A stretch of 64,000 nucleotides of DNA from Candidatus Neomicrothrix sp. UBA814 (GTDB taxonomy: Bacteria; Actinomycetota; Acidimicrobiia; Acidimicrobiales; Poriferisodalaceae). Both the position numbers and the translations under genes were made by a program. How positions within the stretch are numbered: the first letter of the stretch is position 1; every line of letters starts with the position of its first letter. The DNA lies in contig DBIA01000027.1 of NCBI GenBank assembly GCA_002296525.1, positions 68,744 to 132,743 of the forward strand, in the 5' to 3' direction. Positions 34,822 through 43,477 of this stretch are shown here, in pieces. The notes under the pieces are model-generated. The model did no database searches. It was given only the letters and a program-made list of their open reading frames with translations, and was not told where the DNA came from.

Positions 34822-36294
34822 TCACCGAGTATCAATGTGATGAACTTTCACTGGAGGCAAAATTCTTTGTGATCGCCTAAGCATTGAAGCTATGAGGGGT
34901 CGTGTTTCTTCCGGCAAGATGACATCGTCGAAAGAAAATGTTCGACCAGCGCGTACTCCCGAAGCGACATCGCGCATTTCCTCGGCGTACTGGTCTCGAA
35001 TTGTTCGCGCGGTGACGGGATCGGCAGCACCGCGAATTTCCTTCCGTTTTACTAAATAAGCAGCACCTTCAAGACTCATCCCGCCGCTCTCAACGGTCGG
35101 CCAAGCCACTCGTAGTTCTGGCATATTGCGGCTCGCCCCAAAGCCCGACATAGCGAACGGTCCTAGACCGTATGCCTTTCTTAGCTGAACTGTGTACAGG
35201 GGTACTGTCCGGTGGTGAATAGCTGACAGAGGACGCGCATGATGACGTGCGATGCCCTCGCGCTCCGCTTCTGGGCCGACCATGTAGCCAGGGTTATCTA
35301 CGAAAGAGATAAGAGGCAAAGCGTACGCGTCGCACCACTCTACGAATCTGCTTGCTTTGTCGGCGGCAGCGCTGTCTATGGCGCCAGCGCGAGGTGAGAG
35401 TGGTTGGTTGGCGAAGATACCAACAGATCTTCCCTCGAGGCGTGCAAATGCTGTAACCAGCGACTCGCCCCAGGCCGAGCCAACCTCAAGAACGCTATCT
35501 TTGTCCGCGAATGCGGCGATGACTTTACGCATGTCGTAGGCCCGGCGACGGTTATCTGGAACGATTTGAGCGATTGACGAAGCTGAATCGCTGGATGCGA
35601 AATCCGAGATGTCATCATGCCAGTAGTGGAGGAATTGTTGAGTGGCGCTGACTGCTTCTTCAATACCTTTAACCAACACGTCAATATCCCCGCGAGCGGC
35701 TGCGTTCGCTGATGAGAAAGTTTCGTCGGAATTGACCATGCTCCCGAATTCTGCATCTGGTGCGGCGATAACCAAATCGCAGAGAAACGTCATTGCAGCG
35801 TGACTATCGTTGGTGGGTCCCACTGCGACAGCAACCGTAGGAGCCCAACCCGACATCTCGGTCAAACCCTCTAATACATCCCAACGAGCCCGGGTGTAAT
35901 TCACTATTGGGGGCACTGGACGCGGGTCGCTAGCACGTGAACCGTCGCCTTCAATGAATAACACCAGCGGCCAGCGGTTTGTCACGGCAATAGTGATGAG
36001 TTTGGCCAATTTGCGCATGTTACGGTCGCTATGTGTCGCGTTCTCAACTGACCTGTCATGTGCAGCAATAACTGTTGGGTGCCCGTTGATATCGCAGACT
36101 CCGCCGACTAATGCATCGGACGGGCCATCGTCGTCCACGGCTGTTGTGTGACCGGCGAGCAAGCCATATTCAGTAAACGAGTCCTGGTCGGCTAGAAGGT
36201 CAATAGCTTTTCGTGCGTTAGGACAACCGCCGAGTGCACGTAACCTGGCATCAACGATCTGTTGACGTTGGTTAGCCTCCGATGCTTCGCTCAT
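34822..36294 (-). CDS. Acyl-CoA carboxylase carboxyltransferase paralogue
   Basis: This 490-residue carboxyltransferase-domain protein is related to propionyl/methylcrotonyl-CoA carboxylase beta subunits. It has an N-half FIEGDGSRASD loop, the C-half VGIFANQPLSPRAG and ISFVDNPGYMVGPEAE segments, and the intact tail (AWPTVESGGMSLEGAAYLV... FDDVILPEETR). It transfers CO2 from biotin to an acyl-CoA, or acts in biotin-dependent or -independent decarboxylation. The partner alpha subunit must be elsewhere. It is first in a two- or three-gene run. Confidence 0.83.
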   Translation of the reverse strand: MSEASEANQRQQIVDARLRALGGCPNARKAIDLLADQDSFTEYGLLAGHTTAVDDDGPSDALVGGVCDINGHPTVIAAHDRSVENATHSDRNMRKLAKLITIAVTNRWPLVLFIEGDGSRASDPRPVPPIVNYTRARWDVLEGLTEMSGWAPTVAVAVGPTNDSHAAMTFLCDLVIAAPDAEFGSMVNSDETFSSANAAARGDIDVLVKGIEEAVSATQQFLHYWHDDISDFASSDSASSIAQIVPDNRRRAYDMRKVIAAFADKDSVLEVGSAWGESLVTAFARLEGRSVGIFANQPLSPRAGAIDSAAADKASRFVEWCDAYALPLISFVDNPGYMVGPEAEREGIARHHARPLSAIHHRTVPLYTVQLRKAYGLGPFAMSGFGASRNMPELRVAWPTVESGGMSLEGAAYLVKRKEIRGAADPVTARTIRDQYAEEMRDVASGVRAGRTFSFDDVILPEETRPLIASMLRRSQRILPPVKVHHIDTR

Positions 36295-36524
36295 GATCGG
36301 CCGATTCTTGCATACGTTTCTTCAAGATTTCATGAGTAAGTCAACAACTTATGGTTCGTTTCATATGTTTGACGTGAAAGGTGCCCGTGGCTTTTCTGGA
36401 GCGAACAGTGATTGAACGCATCACGTAACTTCAGAAGTCCAATATTTGCGTTGAGAAACCGATACCAATCGGGAGACATGCGAGTGTGTCTCGAAGCCTT
36501 TTGGGTTTGGGGCAAACTGAATAA

Positions 36525-37049
36525 ATGAACGCTTGCCCGAGGTTGGAGACCGACCGTTTGATCCTCCGCCCTTTTATAGATGGTGACGTGGATGACTATT
36601 TTGCTGTTCTGGACACCGCCGAGGTAAGGCAAGCGTTGCATCTGTCAGAGAGCCTGGATCGCAGCGATGCCTGGCAACAGATGGCCTGGTTTTTGGGTCA
36701 GTGGGCCCTAAGAGGGACGGGGCATTGGGCGTTGGAAGAACGTTCGTCGGGCCGGTTTGTCGGACGTGCAGGCCTTCACTATCCCGAACGTCCGGATTGG
36801 CCAGGGGTAGAGGTTGGTTGGGTACTTCACCCTAACTATTGGGGGCAGGGCTACGCGACAGAGGCAGGCGCCGAGGCAATTCGTTACGCCTTTGAGGACT
36901 TAGATCTAGAGCGCATCTACTCCTGCATCCTCCCCGAAAACCTGCAATCTCAAGCGGTGGCTCAGCGGCTTGGAATGGAGTTGCTGGAGGAACGAACCAT
37001 GGCCTACTTCCCATCGTCGCCACATGGAATATGGTCCAAGGCTCGTTAA
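36525..37049 (+). CDS. GNAT acetyltransferase, RimJ/RimL type
   Basis: This 174-residue GNAT protein opens with LETDRLILRPF and has the acetyl-CoA pyrophosphate loop region VLHPNYWGQGYATEA (Q/R-x-x-G-x-A type), followed by NLQSQAVAQRLGME. This is typical of RimJ/RimL-like N-acetyltransferases that modify ribosomal proteins or small amines. The substrate is unknown. A CAAACT box 6 nt before the ATG suggests a leaderless mRNA. Confidence 0.87.
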   Translation: MNACPRLETDRLILRPFIDGDVDDYFAVLDTAEVRQALHLSESLDRSDAWQQMAWFLGQWALRGTGHWALEERSSGRFVGRAGLHYPERPDWPGVEVGWVLHPNYWGQGYATEAGAEAIRYAFEDLDLERIYSCILPENLQSQAVAQRLGMELLEERTMAYFPSSPHGIWSKAR

Positions 37050-37177
37050 ACCTTCCTCAGTCTCGTGCTGTTGAGAGGCGCTCGAGACATAGTTTGCTCC
37101 GATACATTCGAGCTTAAGGGCTGACACATTGTGTGGGCATGTGTACCCATTGAACCCATGCTTATGGAGGCATATAT

Positions 37178-38203
37178 ATGACACAAGACGACCCCGGAAA
37201 AATGCATTCGGACTGGATCGCAAAGGTGGTCGAAGATGTCCTAGAACCCGAAATCCCAATATTGGACCCCCACCACCACTTGTGGCTCGACGAAGGTCAC
37301 ACAGGTTGGCCATATACGCTCGAAGATTTTCATAAGGACACCGGAAGCGGCCACAACATAGTTGGGACCGTATTTCTTGAATGTCACGCCGAATATCGAA
37401 AAGACGGCCCTATCCATATGCAGCCGGTGGGCGAAACCGAATTCATTGCTCGGATTGCTGAACAAAGCGCCGTGTCAGGTGGCGCCGAAATTAAGGCGAT
37501 TCAAGCTAACGCCGATGTGTCGTTGGGCGCCGCTGTCGAAGAAGTCCTTGTGGCCCATGAACATGCCGGTCGAGGTCGCTTTCGCGGGGTCCGTTACATC
37601 ACCGCGCAGAATGACCATCCACCCTTAGCTGTCTATGCCAATGCTGCTATGGATGACCCGATGTATCTCCAAGGTGTCCGTCGTGTTGGTGAGTTGGGAT
37701 ATACCTACGACGCGATGGTGTACCACCCACAACTACCCGAGTTTGTCCATGTAGCACGAGCGTGTCCCGATACGCCCATTGTCTTGGATCATTTAGGGTG
37801 CGTGTTAGGAACGGGTCCGTACAAAGGTCGCCGCGAAGAAATTCTCGAATTTTGGAAGGCCCAAATTGCCGAAATCGCTACTTGTGACAATGTGTTTTTG
37901 AAACTAGGTGGCATAGGCATGCCGATGATGGGTTTCCGGTGGGATAAGCGTGATCAGCCAGCGAACTCGGCCGAACTTGCCGAGGCATGGAGCGATCCAA
38001 TTCGATACGCAATTGAAGTGATTGGAGCAAACCGTTGCATGTTCGAATCCAACTTCCCTGTAGATAAACGCGGCGCTGGTTACGTGCCGTTGTGGAACAG
38101 CTTCAAACTCATAGCCGCTGACTGTTCGGCCGACGAAAAGCGAGATTTGTTTCACGACACAGCAGCTCGTGCTTACCGGCTGCCGCTTTTGGCCGACGCT
38201 TAA
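37178..38203 (+). CDS. Amidohydrolase (lactonase-like, amidohydro-rel family)
   Basis: This 341-residue TIM-barrel metal hydrolase has the metal-binding HHH at the end of strand 1 (ILDPHHHLWL), a conserved PIVLDHLGC with a histidine, and the C-terminal MFESNFPVD with the catalytic-type acid. The closest functional type is 2-pyrone-4,6-dicarboxylate lactonase and related lactonases or decarboxylases of aromatic-acid breakdown. The start is fixed by GGAGG 7 nt upstream of the ATG. Confidence 0.87.
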   Translation: MTQDDPGKMHSDWIAKVVEDVLEPEIPILDPHHHLWLDEGHTGWPYTLEDFHKDTGSGHNIVGTVFLECHAEYRKDGPIHMQPVGETEFIARIAEQSAVSGGAEIKAIQANADVSLGAAVEEVLVAHEHAGRGRFRGVRYITAQNDHPPLAVYANAAMDDPMYLQGVRRVGELGYTYDAMVYHPQLPEFVHVARACPDTPIVLDHLGCVLGTGPYKGRREEILEFWKAQIAEIATCDNVFLKLGGIGMPMMGFRWDKRDQPANSAELAEAWSDPIRYAIEVIGANRCMFESNFPVDKRGAGYVPLWNSFKLIAADCSADEKRDLFHDTAARAYRLPLLADA

Positions 38204-38264
38204 CGAAAAGCAACTCGGGCTTTAGCAACAATGGCGATCGGTGCTTCTTCGAGCCACTCTCGGC

Positions 38265-39599
38265 TCAGGTGGACTCGATAGCGAAGCCCTTTTCGTCCCA
38301 GGCCTCTGTGCCTCCCGTCACGCTACGAGCATTCCGGTAGCCAAGACTGTTGAGAAATAAGACCCCAGAAAGAGAAAGGTTTCCGCGTTCGCAGACGCTT
38401 AGCATCGGTGTATCTCGGTTTTCGGGAAGAAAAGCTGCTAGGTCTGGAAGCTCGTCGAGGGGCATATTGATCGCTCCTGGAATATGTCGCTGCCTATGTG
38501 CATCAGGCTCGCGGACATCAATAACAAATGGCTTTTGGGTTTGCCACAGGTCGTGGGCATCCTCAATGTTTATAGTCAGATCTGAGTTGATTCGAGCGTT
38601 CTCAACCATTGAATCCAGCAGCTGCTCTCGTTTACTACCAGATGCAGGCGCTTTGCCTAGATCACTCAGGTTGTTCAAAATTGAGGATGCATATTTGAAA
38701 ATGCTGTCACAAAAAATCACAACGACAACATTGCCGGGCTCGTCTGGAATTGCTTGGAGCGCACCTGCTAGCGCCATGCCTGAACTCGGTCCGGCGGTGA
38801 GACTTTCTTCTTGGTTAATTCGCCGACACATTTCGAACGCGAGGTCGTTTTCGACCTCGACCAGGCCGTCATATTTGTCTGGTGTGAAGAATTCAGTTTG
38901 GCTTAACTGGCTGAGGCTTCGAACACCGGGAACATCATGACCCGGGGTTGGGTACACGCCAATTGTGGCGACGTTCGGATTTTGCTCTTTTAGGAAACGT
39001 CCTGAACCATTGATTGTCCCGCAAGTTCCTAAACTCGACACGAAGTGGGTTACCAGTCCGCCAGTTTGATGCCAGACTTCTGGGCCGGTTGTTCGATAAT
39101 GCGCTTCCGGGTTGCTTCCATTCGCGTATTGGTTCAGCATTTCAAATTCGGGCTGATTCGCTATTTCGTTAGCTTTGGCAATGGCCCCTTCTGGTGCGCC
39201 AGGGGCCGGGCACAATGAGTCTTCAAGCTCAACTACATCAACTCCAGCTAGACGGAGAACGGTTCTTTTCTCGAGTGGAATCTGATTGGACAGGGGAGTG
39301 GTCAGGGAATAGCCCTTAGCGTTGGCGACCATTGCTAAGGCGAGGCCCGTGTTGCCGGAGGTAGGTTCGACTAGTTGTTGGGATGCACCAATTCGCCCGG
39401 ACTCCTCGGCGTCTTGCACCATGTTCCAAGCGACCCTATCTTTTACGGCCCCAAACGGGTTATACCATTCCAGCTTCGCGTACACCTTGGTGTGCTCAAA
39501 AGGAACTAGACGTGACAGCTGAACTAGGGGAGTCGGGTTGTCGACGTTTGAAAGTAGGCCGAGAACAGAGTCGTAAACGCGACGCGAAGTGTCATTCAT
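38265..39599 (-). CDS. Cysteine synthase-rhodanese fusion
   Basis: This 444-residue fusion has a PLP-dependent O-acetylserine sulfhydrylase/cystathionine synthase-like domain at about 1-320 and a rhodanese domain at about 340-444. The first domain has PLP lysine K53 (AVKDR) and EPTSGNTG. The second has VIDVREPDAHRQRHIPGA and candidate active cysteine CERGNLS. Together they could channel persulfide sulfur into cysteine or another thiol amino acid. I start at ATG 39599, preceded by AAAGGTG. The leader upstream is highly structured. Confidence 0.87.
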   Translation of the reverse strand: MNDTSRRVYDSVLGLLSNVDNPTPLVQLSRLVPFEHTKVYAKLEWYNPFGAVKDRVAWNMVQDAEESGRIGASQQLVEPTSGNTGLALAMVANAKGYSLTTPLSNQIPLEKRTVLRLAGVDVVELEDSLCPAPGAPEGAIAKANEIANQPEFEMLNQYANGSNPEAHYRTTGPEVWHQTGGLVTHFVSSLGTCGTINGSGRFLKEQNPNVATIGVYPTPGHDVPGVRSLSQLSQTEFFTPDKYDGLVEVENDLAFEMCRRINQEESLTAGPSSGMALAGALQAIPDEPGNVVVVIFCDSIFKYASSILNNLSDLGKAPASGSKREQLLDSMVENARINSDLTINIEDAHDLWQTQKPFVIDVREPDAHRQRHIPGAINMPLDELPDLAAFLPENRDTPMLSVCERGNLSLSGVLFLNSLGYRNARSVTGGTEAWDEKGFAIEST

Positions 39600-39666
39600 T
39601 GAGAGCACCTTTAATTATTCGTTCGTCCAGGTGGAAGAGACCCGAGTGGGCGGGGTCTCTCAGTTG
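39600..39666 (-). promoter_or_regulatory. Structured 5' leader with sequestered ribosome-binding site
   Basis: On the minus strand the leader can fold as an outer helix, TGAGAG with CTCTCA, whose 3' arm abuts the ATG. Inside it is an 8-bp hairpin (AGAGACCC, 9-nt loop, GGGTCTCT), whose first bases overlap the outer arm and would compete with it. A second pairing, CACCT with AGGTG, would hide the AAAGGTG ribosome-binding site. A TACAGT -10 box at about 39670-39675 would start the RNA just upstream. It resembles a cis-regulatory switch, but I do not recognise a known riboswitch class. Confidence 0.4.
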
Positions 39667-39675
39667 TCTACTGTA

Positions 39676-39917
39676 TCCAATATCAAAATTCGAATACTGG
39701 GTCGTGTGCAAAAAAGATGCACAAAAACAAAAACAAAGACGATGAGTGAGTGTTTATGCTCCAGAAATTCACTATGGCGAAAGATTATTGCACATCATAA
39801 ATAGTCGCGTATGTGGATCCAAGAGGGGCTAAATGACTATTTAGGGCGTGGGAGTCCGGTTGCTAACAAGTCCTCAGCGTTATAAGCCGGAGTGCGGTCA
39901 GCCAGGAGGGCTGCTGG
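39676..39917. other. Intergenic gap without a supported gene
   Basis: The remainder of the gap between the fusion-gene leader and the luciferase-like gene is AT-richer than its surroundings and holds A-rich runs (for example CAAAAACAAAAACAAAGAC). I find no convincing coding frame, tRNA or terminator with a U-tract. Confidence 0.45.
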
Positions 39918-40856
39918 CTAGCTCATTAACTCGTGGCGTCGCTCACACAGCAATTTTTGAACTGCATCGTGATCTCCCACACATCTGATGATGACGTGCT
40001 GAGCGCCACCTTCGACAAAGGAACGAATGAACTCAATCACTTGGTCGCCGTCACCGCCCTTGCATGCTTGGTAGCTACGTAACGCGCTCGCCGGCGCCTG
40101 GTAATACCCCTCGAGGTAGGTATCAATAGCAGCCTCTGCTTTTTCGGTGTCATCCATGACAGAAACAGTCAGGTAGATAGCAGTAGTGAGATCTTCAAGT
40201 TTGCGTCCAGCCAACGTCGCTGCGTTCTGGAAGACTTCGTTGCGTTGGGCGAAGGTTGCTGGGTCCGGACCTATTGGAAACCACCCGTCATGATGTCGAG
40301 CGGCGCGCTCGATGCCCTGAGGGACGCTTGCGGCGCTCCATATAAGTGGGCCGCCGTCCCGGTAAGGAACGGGTGCTAGTACTCCCGCCTTAACAGACCA
40401 ACGTCCCTCCCAATCAACAGGTTGACCGCTCCACAAAGCTCGGCACAGTCTGATTCCTTCCATGTAACGCCCAACCCGCCCCTCAAAGGGGGTCCCCGCT
40501 GCAGTGAATTCGGCGCGCACAGCGGGACTGTCGGGAGCAATACCAGCACCAACGATCAATCTGCCTTCCGTAAGTTGATCTAGAGTCGCAAGCTGCTGAG
40601 CCAAAACCACTGGGTTGCGAAGCGCTGGAAGCAATACTGCGGTCCCTAGCTCTATTTCTCGGATGGCCCCAGCAACTCCAGCCAGAAGGGTGATCGGGTC
40701 GTGTCTCGGTCGAGCCAATAGTGAGTCACCCGCCCAAATCGAGTCAAAACCTCGATCCACAGCTTTCTTCGCAGCCTCGATCATCGGCCGAACGGAAGGA
40801 CTCTCCAGCATTATTTTCTCTCGTGTGGGCAGAAGGTACCCGAGCTTCAAAGTCAT
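39918..40856 (-). CDS. Luciferase-like (LLM class) F420/flavin-dependent oxidoreductase
   Basis: This 312-residue TIM-barrel protein of the bacterial luciferase-like family contains the typical GFDSIWAGDSL, LGTAVLLPALRNPVVLAQQLATLD and GRLIVGAGIAPDSP segments. Actinobacterial members mostly use coenzyme F420, while others use FMN. The substrate is unknown. It is divergent from the TauD-type gene at 40957. It is one of three such proteins within 8 kb, spread among acyl-CoA metabolism genes. Confidence 0.87.
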   Translation of the reverse strand: MTLKLGYLLPTREKIMLESPSVRPMIEAAKKAVDRGFDSIWAGDSLLARPRHDPITLLAGVAGAIREIELGTAVLLPALRNPVVLAQQLATLDQLTEGRLIVGAGIAPDSPAVRAEFTAAGTPFEGRVGRYMEGIRLCRALWSGQPVDWEGRWSVKAGVLAPVPYRDGGPLIWSAASVPQGIERAARHHDGWFPIGPDPATFAQRNEVFQNAATLAGRKLEDLTTAIYLTVSVMDDTEKAEAAIDTYLEGYYQAPASALRSYQACKGGDGDQVIEFIRSFVEGGAQHVIIRCVGDHDAVQKLLCERRHELMS

Positions 40857-40956
40857 GCCTTGATTGTTTCAGATAGAGGTAACCCCCGCGACCTGCCTCC
40901 ATGGCCTCTTGGGTCTAACGGACGGTGCATAGTTCGTGACCGCTTAGGATCGGAAG

Positions 40957-41799
40957 ATGGAAATCGAACCCATCACCCCCCACCTCGGTGCCCAAATTCG
41001 AGGATTCGATTTAGGGGACCTGAAAAATGGTCGGGCAGAAGAACTGAGTGGCCTGTTTTACGAATATCGGGTGTTGGCTTTTCGCGACCAAGAACTCGAC
41101 CGAGAAACCCACAAAGCAGTTGGACGTGTCTTCGGTCATCTACACGTGCACCCTTCTAAGAAAGCTTTTGGGATGAAAGGTGATCCTGAGATCTTCAAGG
41201 TTCGAGCTGAAGCTGACACAGTAAGGGTCAATGGCGGACGCTGGCACATGGATGTCTCGTGTGAAGAAAATCCTCCAGCAGGTTCAATTCTTCGGTTACT
41301 CGAGCTACCTCCATACGGTGGCGACACTGTGTTTTGTGACATGACCCGCGCCTTTGAAACACTTTCCCCTCCCGTTCAACGAATGTTGTTGGAACTTGAA
41401 GCCTCTCATGAGGGCGAACGGGATTTGCGGTGGTACGGGGTGACTCCTGATCCGGGGCAAACCTACCCTTCTTGGAAACATCCGGTCGTGGTCAGTCACC
41501 CGGTGACCCATAAACCCGTTTTGTTCGTTAACGAAGGCTTCACCGAGGAAATCGTCGATATGTCCTACGATGAGAGCCGCTCAATTCTTGACATGTTGTT
41601 TGCTCATATTTCTAGAACTCCTGGTTTGCAGTGCCGAGTGACATGGGAGCCCGGAACTGTGGTCATGTGGGATAACAGAGCTGTTCAGCATTTCGCCGTG
41701 CACGACTACGCGCCTCACGAACGACTGGGTGAACGGGTTTCCATTGTTGGCCAAGGAGCGCCTGTCGCCTGGGAACCAGCAAGCCCGAGCGTCTATTAG
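40957..41799 (+). CDS. TauD/TfdA-family dioxygenase
   Basis: This 280-residue Fe(II)/2-oxoglutarate dioxygenase has facial-triad HxD in GRWHMDVS, distal histidine in NRAVQHFAVHDY and a cofactor-binding arginine in the C-terminal ERLGERVSIVG. The family hydroxylates sulfonates, chlorophenoxy acids and others; the substrate is not evident here. Expression looks leaderless: TAGGAT at 40945-40950, 6-nt spacer, ATG. It shares only family-level similarity with the other TauD protein at 14837. Confidence 0.88.
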   Translation: MEIEPITPHLGAQIRGFDLGDLKNGRAEELSGLFYEYRVLAFRDQELDRETHKAVGRVFGHLHVHPSKKAFGMKGDPEIFKVRAEADTVRVNGGRWHMDVSCEENPPAGSILRLLELPPYGGDTVFCDMTRAFETLSPPVQRMLLELEASHEGERDLRWYGVTPDPGQTYPSWKHPVVVSHPVTHKPVLFVNEGFTEEIVDMSYDESRSILDMLFAHISRTPGLQCRVTWEPGTVVMWDNRAVQHFAVHDYAPHERLGERVSIVGQGAPVAWEPASPSVY

Positions 41800-42057
41800 T
41801 GGTGGTCTGCGTTGCGGAAGGCAGGAGAATTAGGACCAGGGCCGTTCGAAGCGTTGCTTCCAAGGAGGGTCTTCTAACTCGATTGGAGTTCCTTGCTCAC
41901 GGTCAGAATCGGTATTCGAGGACGGTCGTCGCCCTGCCCACATTCCAAGACCAAACACCGCCAAGGCGAGAAGCACACATGAACTCATACCGACATTCTG
42001 GCATCGATTTTTGGTTTTGGCGTAATCATTGATCTACCCGCTGCAGCTGAGAACGCG

Positions 42058-42414
42058 TTATTCCAAGAGTTCAAGAGTGGCTTGACAGGCTCGGTCGAAA
42101 TCTTTGCTGCTCTCAAACTGAAGCCGTAACGATAGGGCCTCATTATCGCTAGAGGGGACCGCGAGATATGGCGGTTCAAGGTCGGAGATGTCTGGCTCGC
42201 CGCCTAGCTCCGAAGCTCTTATGTAATCCCCAACAAAAGAAATACCCAACGAGGTCGCTGCTTCTCGATGCGCCTCGGGGTTTAGTAAACATCGCGTCCG
42301 TTCCTCACTGGTCAGAACGTTTCTTGACTGCCCTGGCTCGACCGCCTCGGCGCAGCTTGTGACGACTAGCACCGAAAAGAAGAGGGCGATTAGGTCTAGG
42401 AGGGTTCGGGGCAC
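42058..42414 (-). CDS. Small lipoprotein of unknown function
   Basis: This 118-residue protein has a hydrophobic signal peptide ending in a lipobox VVTSC, then a soluble, Glu/Ser-rich domain with two further cysteines (RCLLNP, RACQAT) that could form a disulfide. I do not recognise a family. Expression looks leaderless: TACCTT at 42421-42426, 6-nt spacer, GTG. The 258 bp downstream to 41800 hold nothing else I can support. Confidence 0.72.
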   Translation of the reverse strand: MPRTLLDLIALFFSVLVVTSCAEAVEPGQSRNVLTSEERTRCLLNPEAHREAATSLGISFVGDYIRASELGGEPDISDLEPPYLAVPSSDNEALSLRLQFESSKDFDRACQATLELLE

Positions 42415-42566
42415 TCAAACAAGGTACGACCAACTAGAAGTAGAAGCGTGACTATGGTGACCGAATGACGTTCAGAACGACAAAATAACCATCCATAGTG
42501 GTTACTTAATAAGTTTTTTGGCGCCAAAGGGTGCTGCTCTTATTGGTTCGGTGAGGGAGGCCAACA

Positions 42567-43454
42567 GTGGAGTTCGGTGCAGTTTTTCCTACATGTGAAA
42601 TTGGTAATGACCCTGGGCAAATCCGAGCTTGGGCGCAAGCGGCAGAGGAGCTCGGCTTCCGATACATCGTGACCTATGACCATGTTCTGGGCGCTGAACA
42701 TTCGAATAGGGAACCACAACTGACCGGTCCGTACACCGAGGCTCACCCGTTTCATGAACCTTTTGTGCTCTTCGGTTTCTTAGCGGGTGTTACTAGCTCA
42801 ATTGAGTTTCAAACGTCTGTGATTATTCTCCCGCAGCGTCAGACTGTGTTAGCTGCCAAGCAGGCAGCCGAGGTTGATTTGCTGTCTGGTGGGCGTTTGC
42901 GACTTGGTGTAGGGACGGGATGGAACCACGTCGAGTATGAATCACTGGGAGTTCCGTGGGCGGGCCGAGGTCGACTCTTCGACGAACAGATCGAGATGAT
43001 GCGTCGTCTATGGAGTGAGGACATAATTGACGTTGATACCGCTCATCACCGAATCGATCGCGCTGGCATCGCCCCTCGACCTGACCAGCCGATACCGGTG
43101 TGGCTTGGGGGTAGCTCTGATACAGCAATGCGGCGGGCCGCTCGAATCGGCGACGGATTCACGTTTGCTAGCGCCGGAAGCAGCACTATCGGGCTCGCTA
43201 ATCAGCTTAGAGAGATGATCTCCATAGAGTCCCGTGACCCTTCAACGTTTCCGATCGAATTCAACATGCCCTATGGCCTTGGTCCTGAAAAGTGGAGGAG
43301 CCTCGCAGAACAAGCCCAAAGCGCATCGATCTCGCATTTATGCGTCAACACTATGAGCGTTACATCGGCTTGGTCTGGCACTCCGCCATCTGGCCTCGAA
43401 TCAGTCGATGACCACATCGCGGGGTTAGAAAGCTTCATTTCGGTCGTTAGCTAA
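42567..43454 (+). CDS. Luciferase-like (LLM class) F420-dependent oxidoreductase
   Basis: This 295-residue TIM-barrel protein has EFGAVFPTCEIGNDPGQIR at the N-terminus and AAEVDLLSGGRLRLGVGTGW, the signature of actinobacterial F420-dependent LLM proteins (TIGR03619-like). The GTG start follows GGAGG at 7 nt. The substrate is unknown. It is convergent with the CaiB gene at 43478. Confidence 0.88.
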   Translation: MEFGAVFPTCEIGNDPGQIRAWAQAAEELGFRYIVTYDHVLGAEHSNREPQLTGPYTEAHPFHEPFVLFGFLAGVTSSIEFQTSVIILPQRQTVLAAKQAAEVDLLSGGRLRLGVGTGWNHVEYESLGVPWAGRGRLFDEQIEMMRRLWSEDIIDVDTAHHRIDRAGIAPRPDQPIPVWLGGSSDTAMRRAARIGDGFTFASAGSSTIGLANQLREMISIESRDPSTFPIEFNMPYGLGPEKWRSLAEQAQSASISHLCVNTMSVTSAWSGTPPSGLESVDDHIAGLESFISVVS

Positions 43455-43477
43455 ATTGGCCGGCGCAAATCAGTTGA

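Noticed and set aside
36330..36641. 103-codon minus-strand frame in the gap before the acetyltransferase
   Set aside because: It runs antisense into the acetyltransferase gene and has no start signals. Treated as a shadow.
41799..42032. 77-codon plus-strand frame after the TauD-type gene
   Set aside because: Arg-rich, non-homologous translation with no ribosome-binding site or -10 box. Treated as non-coding.
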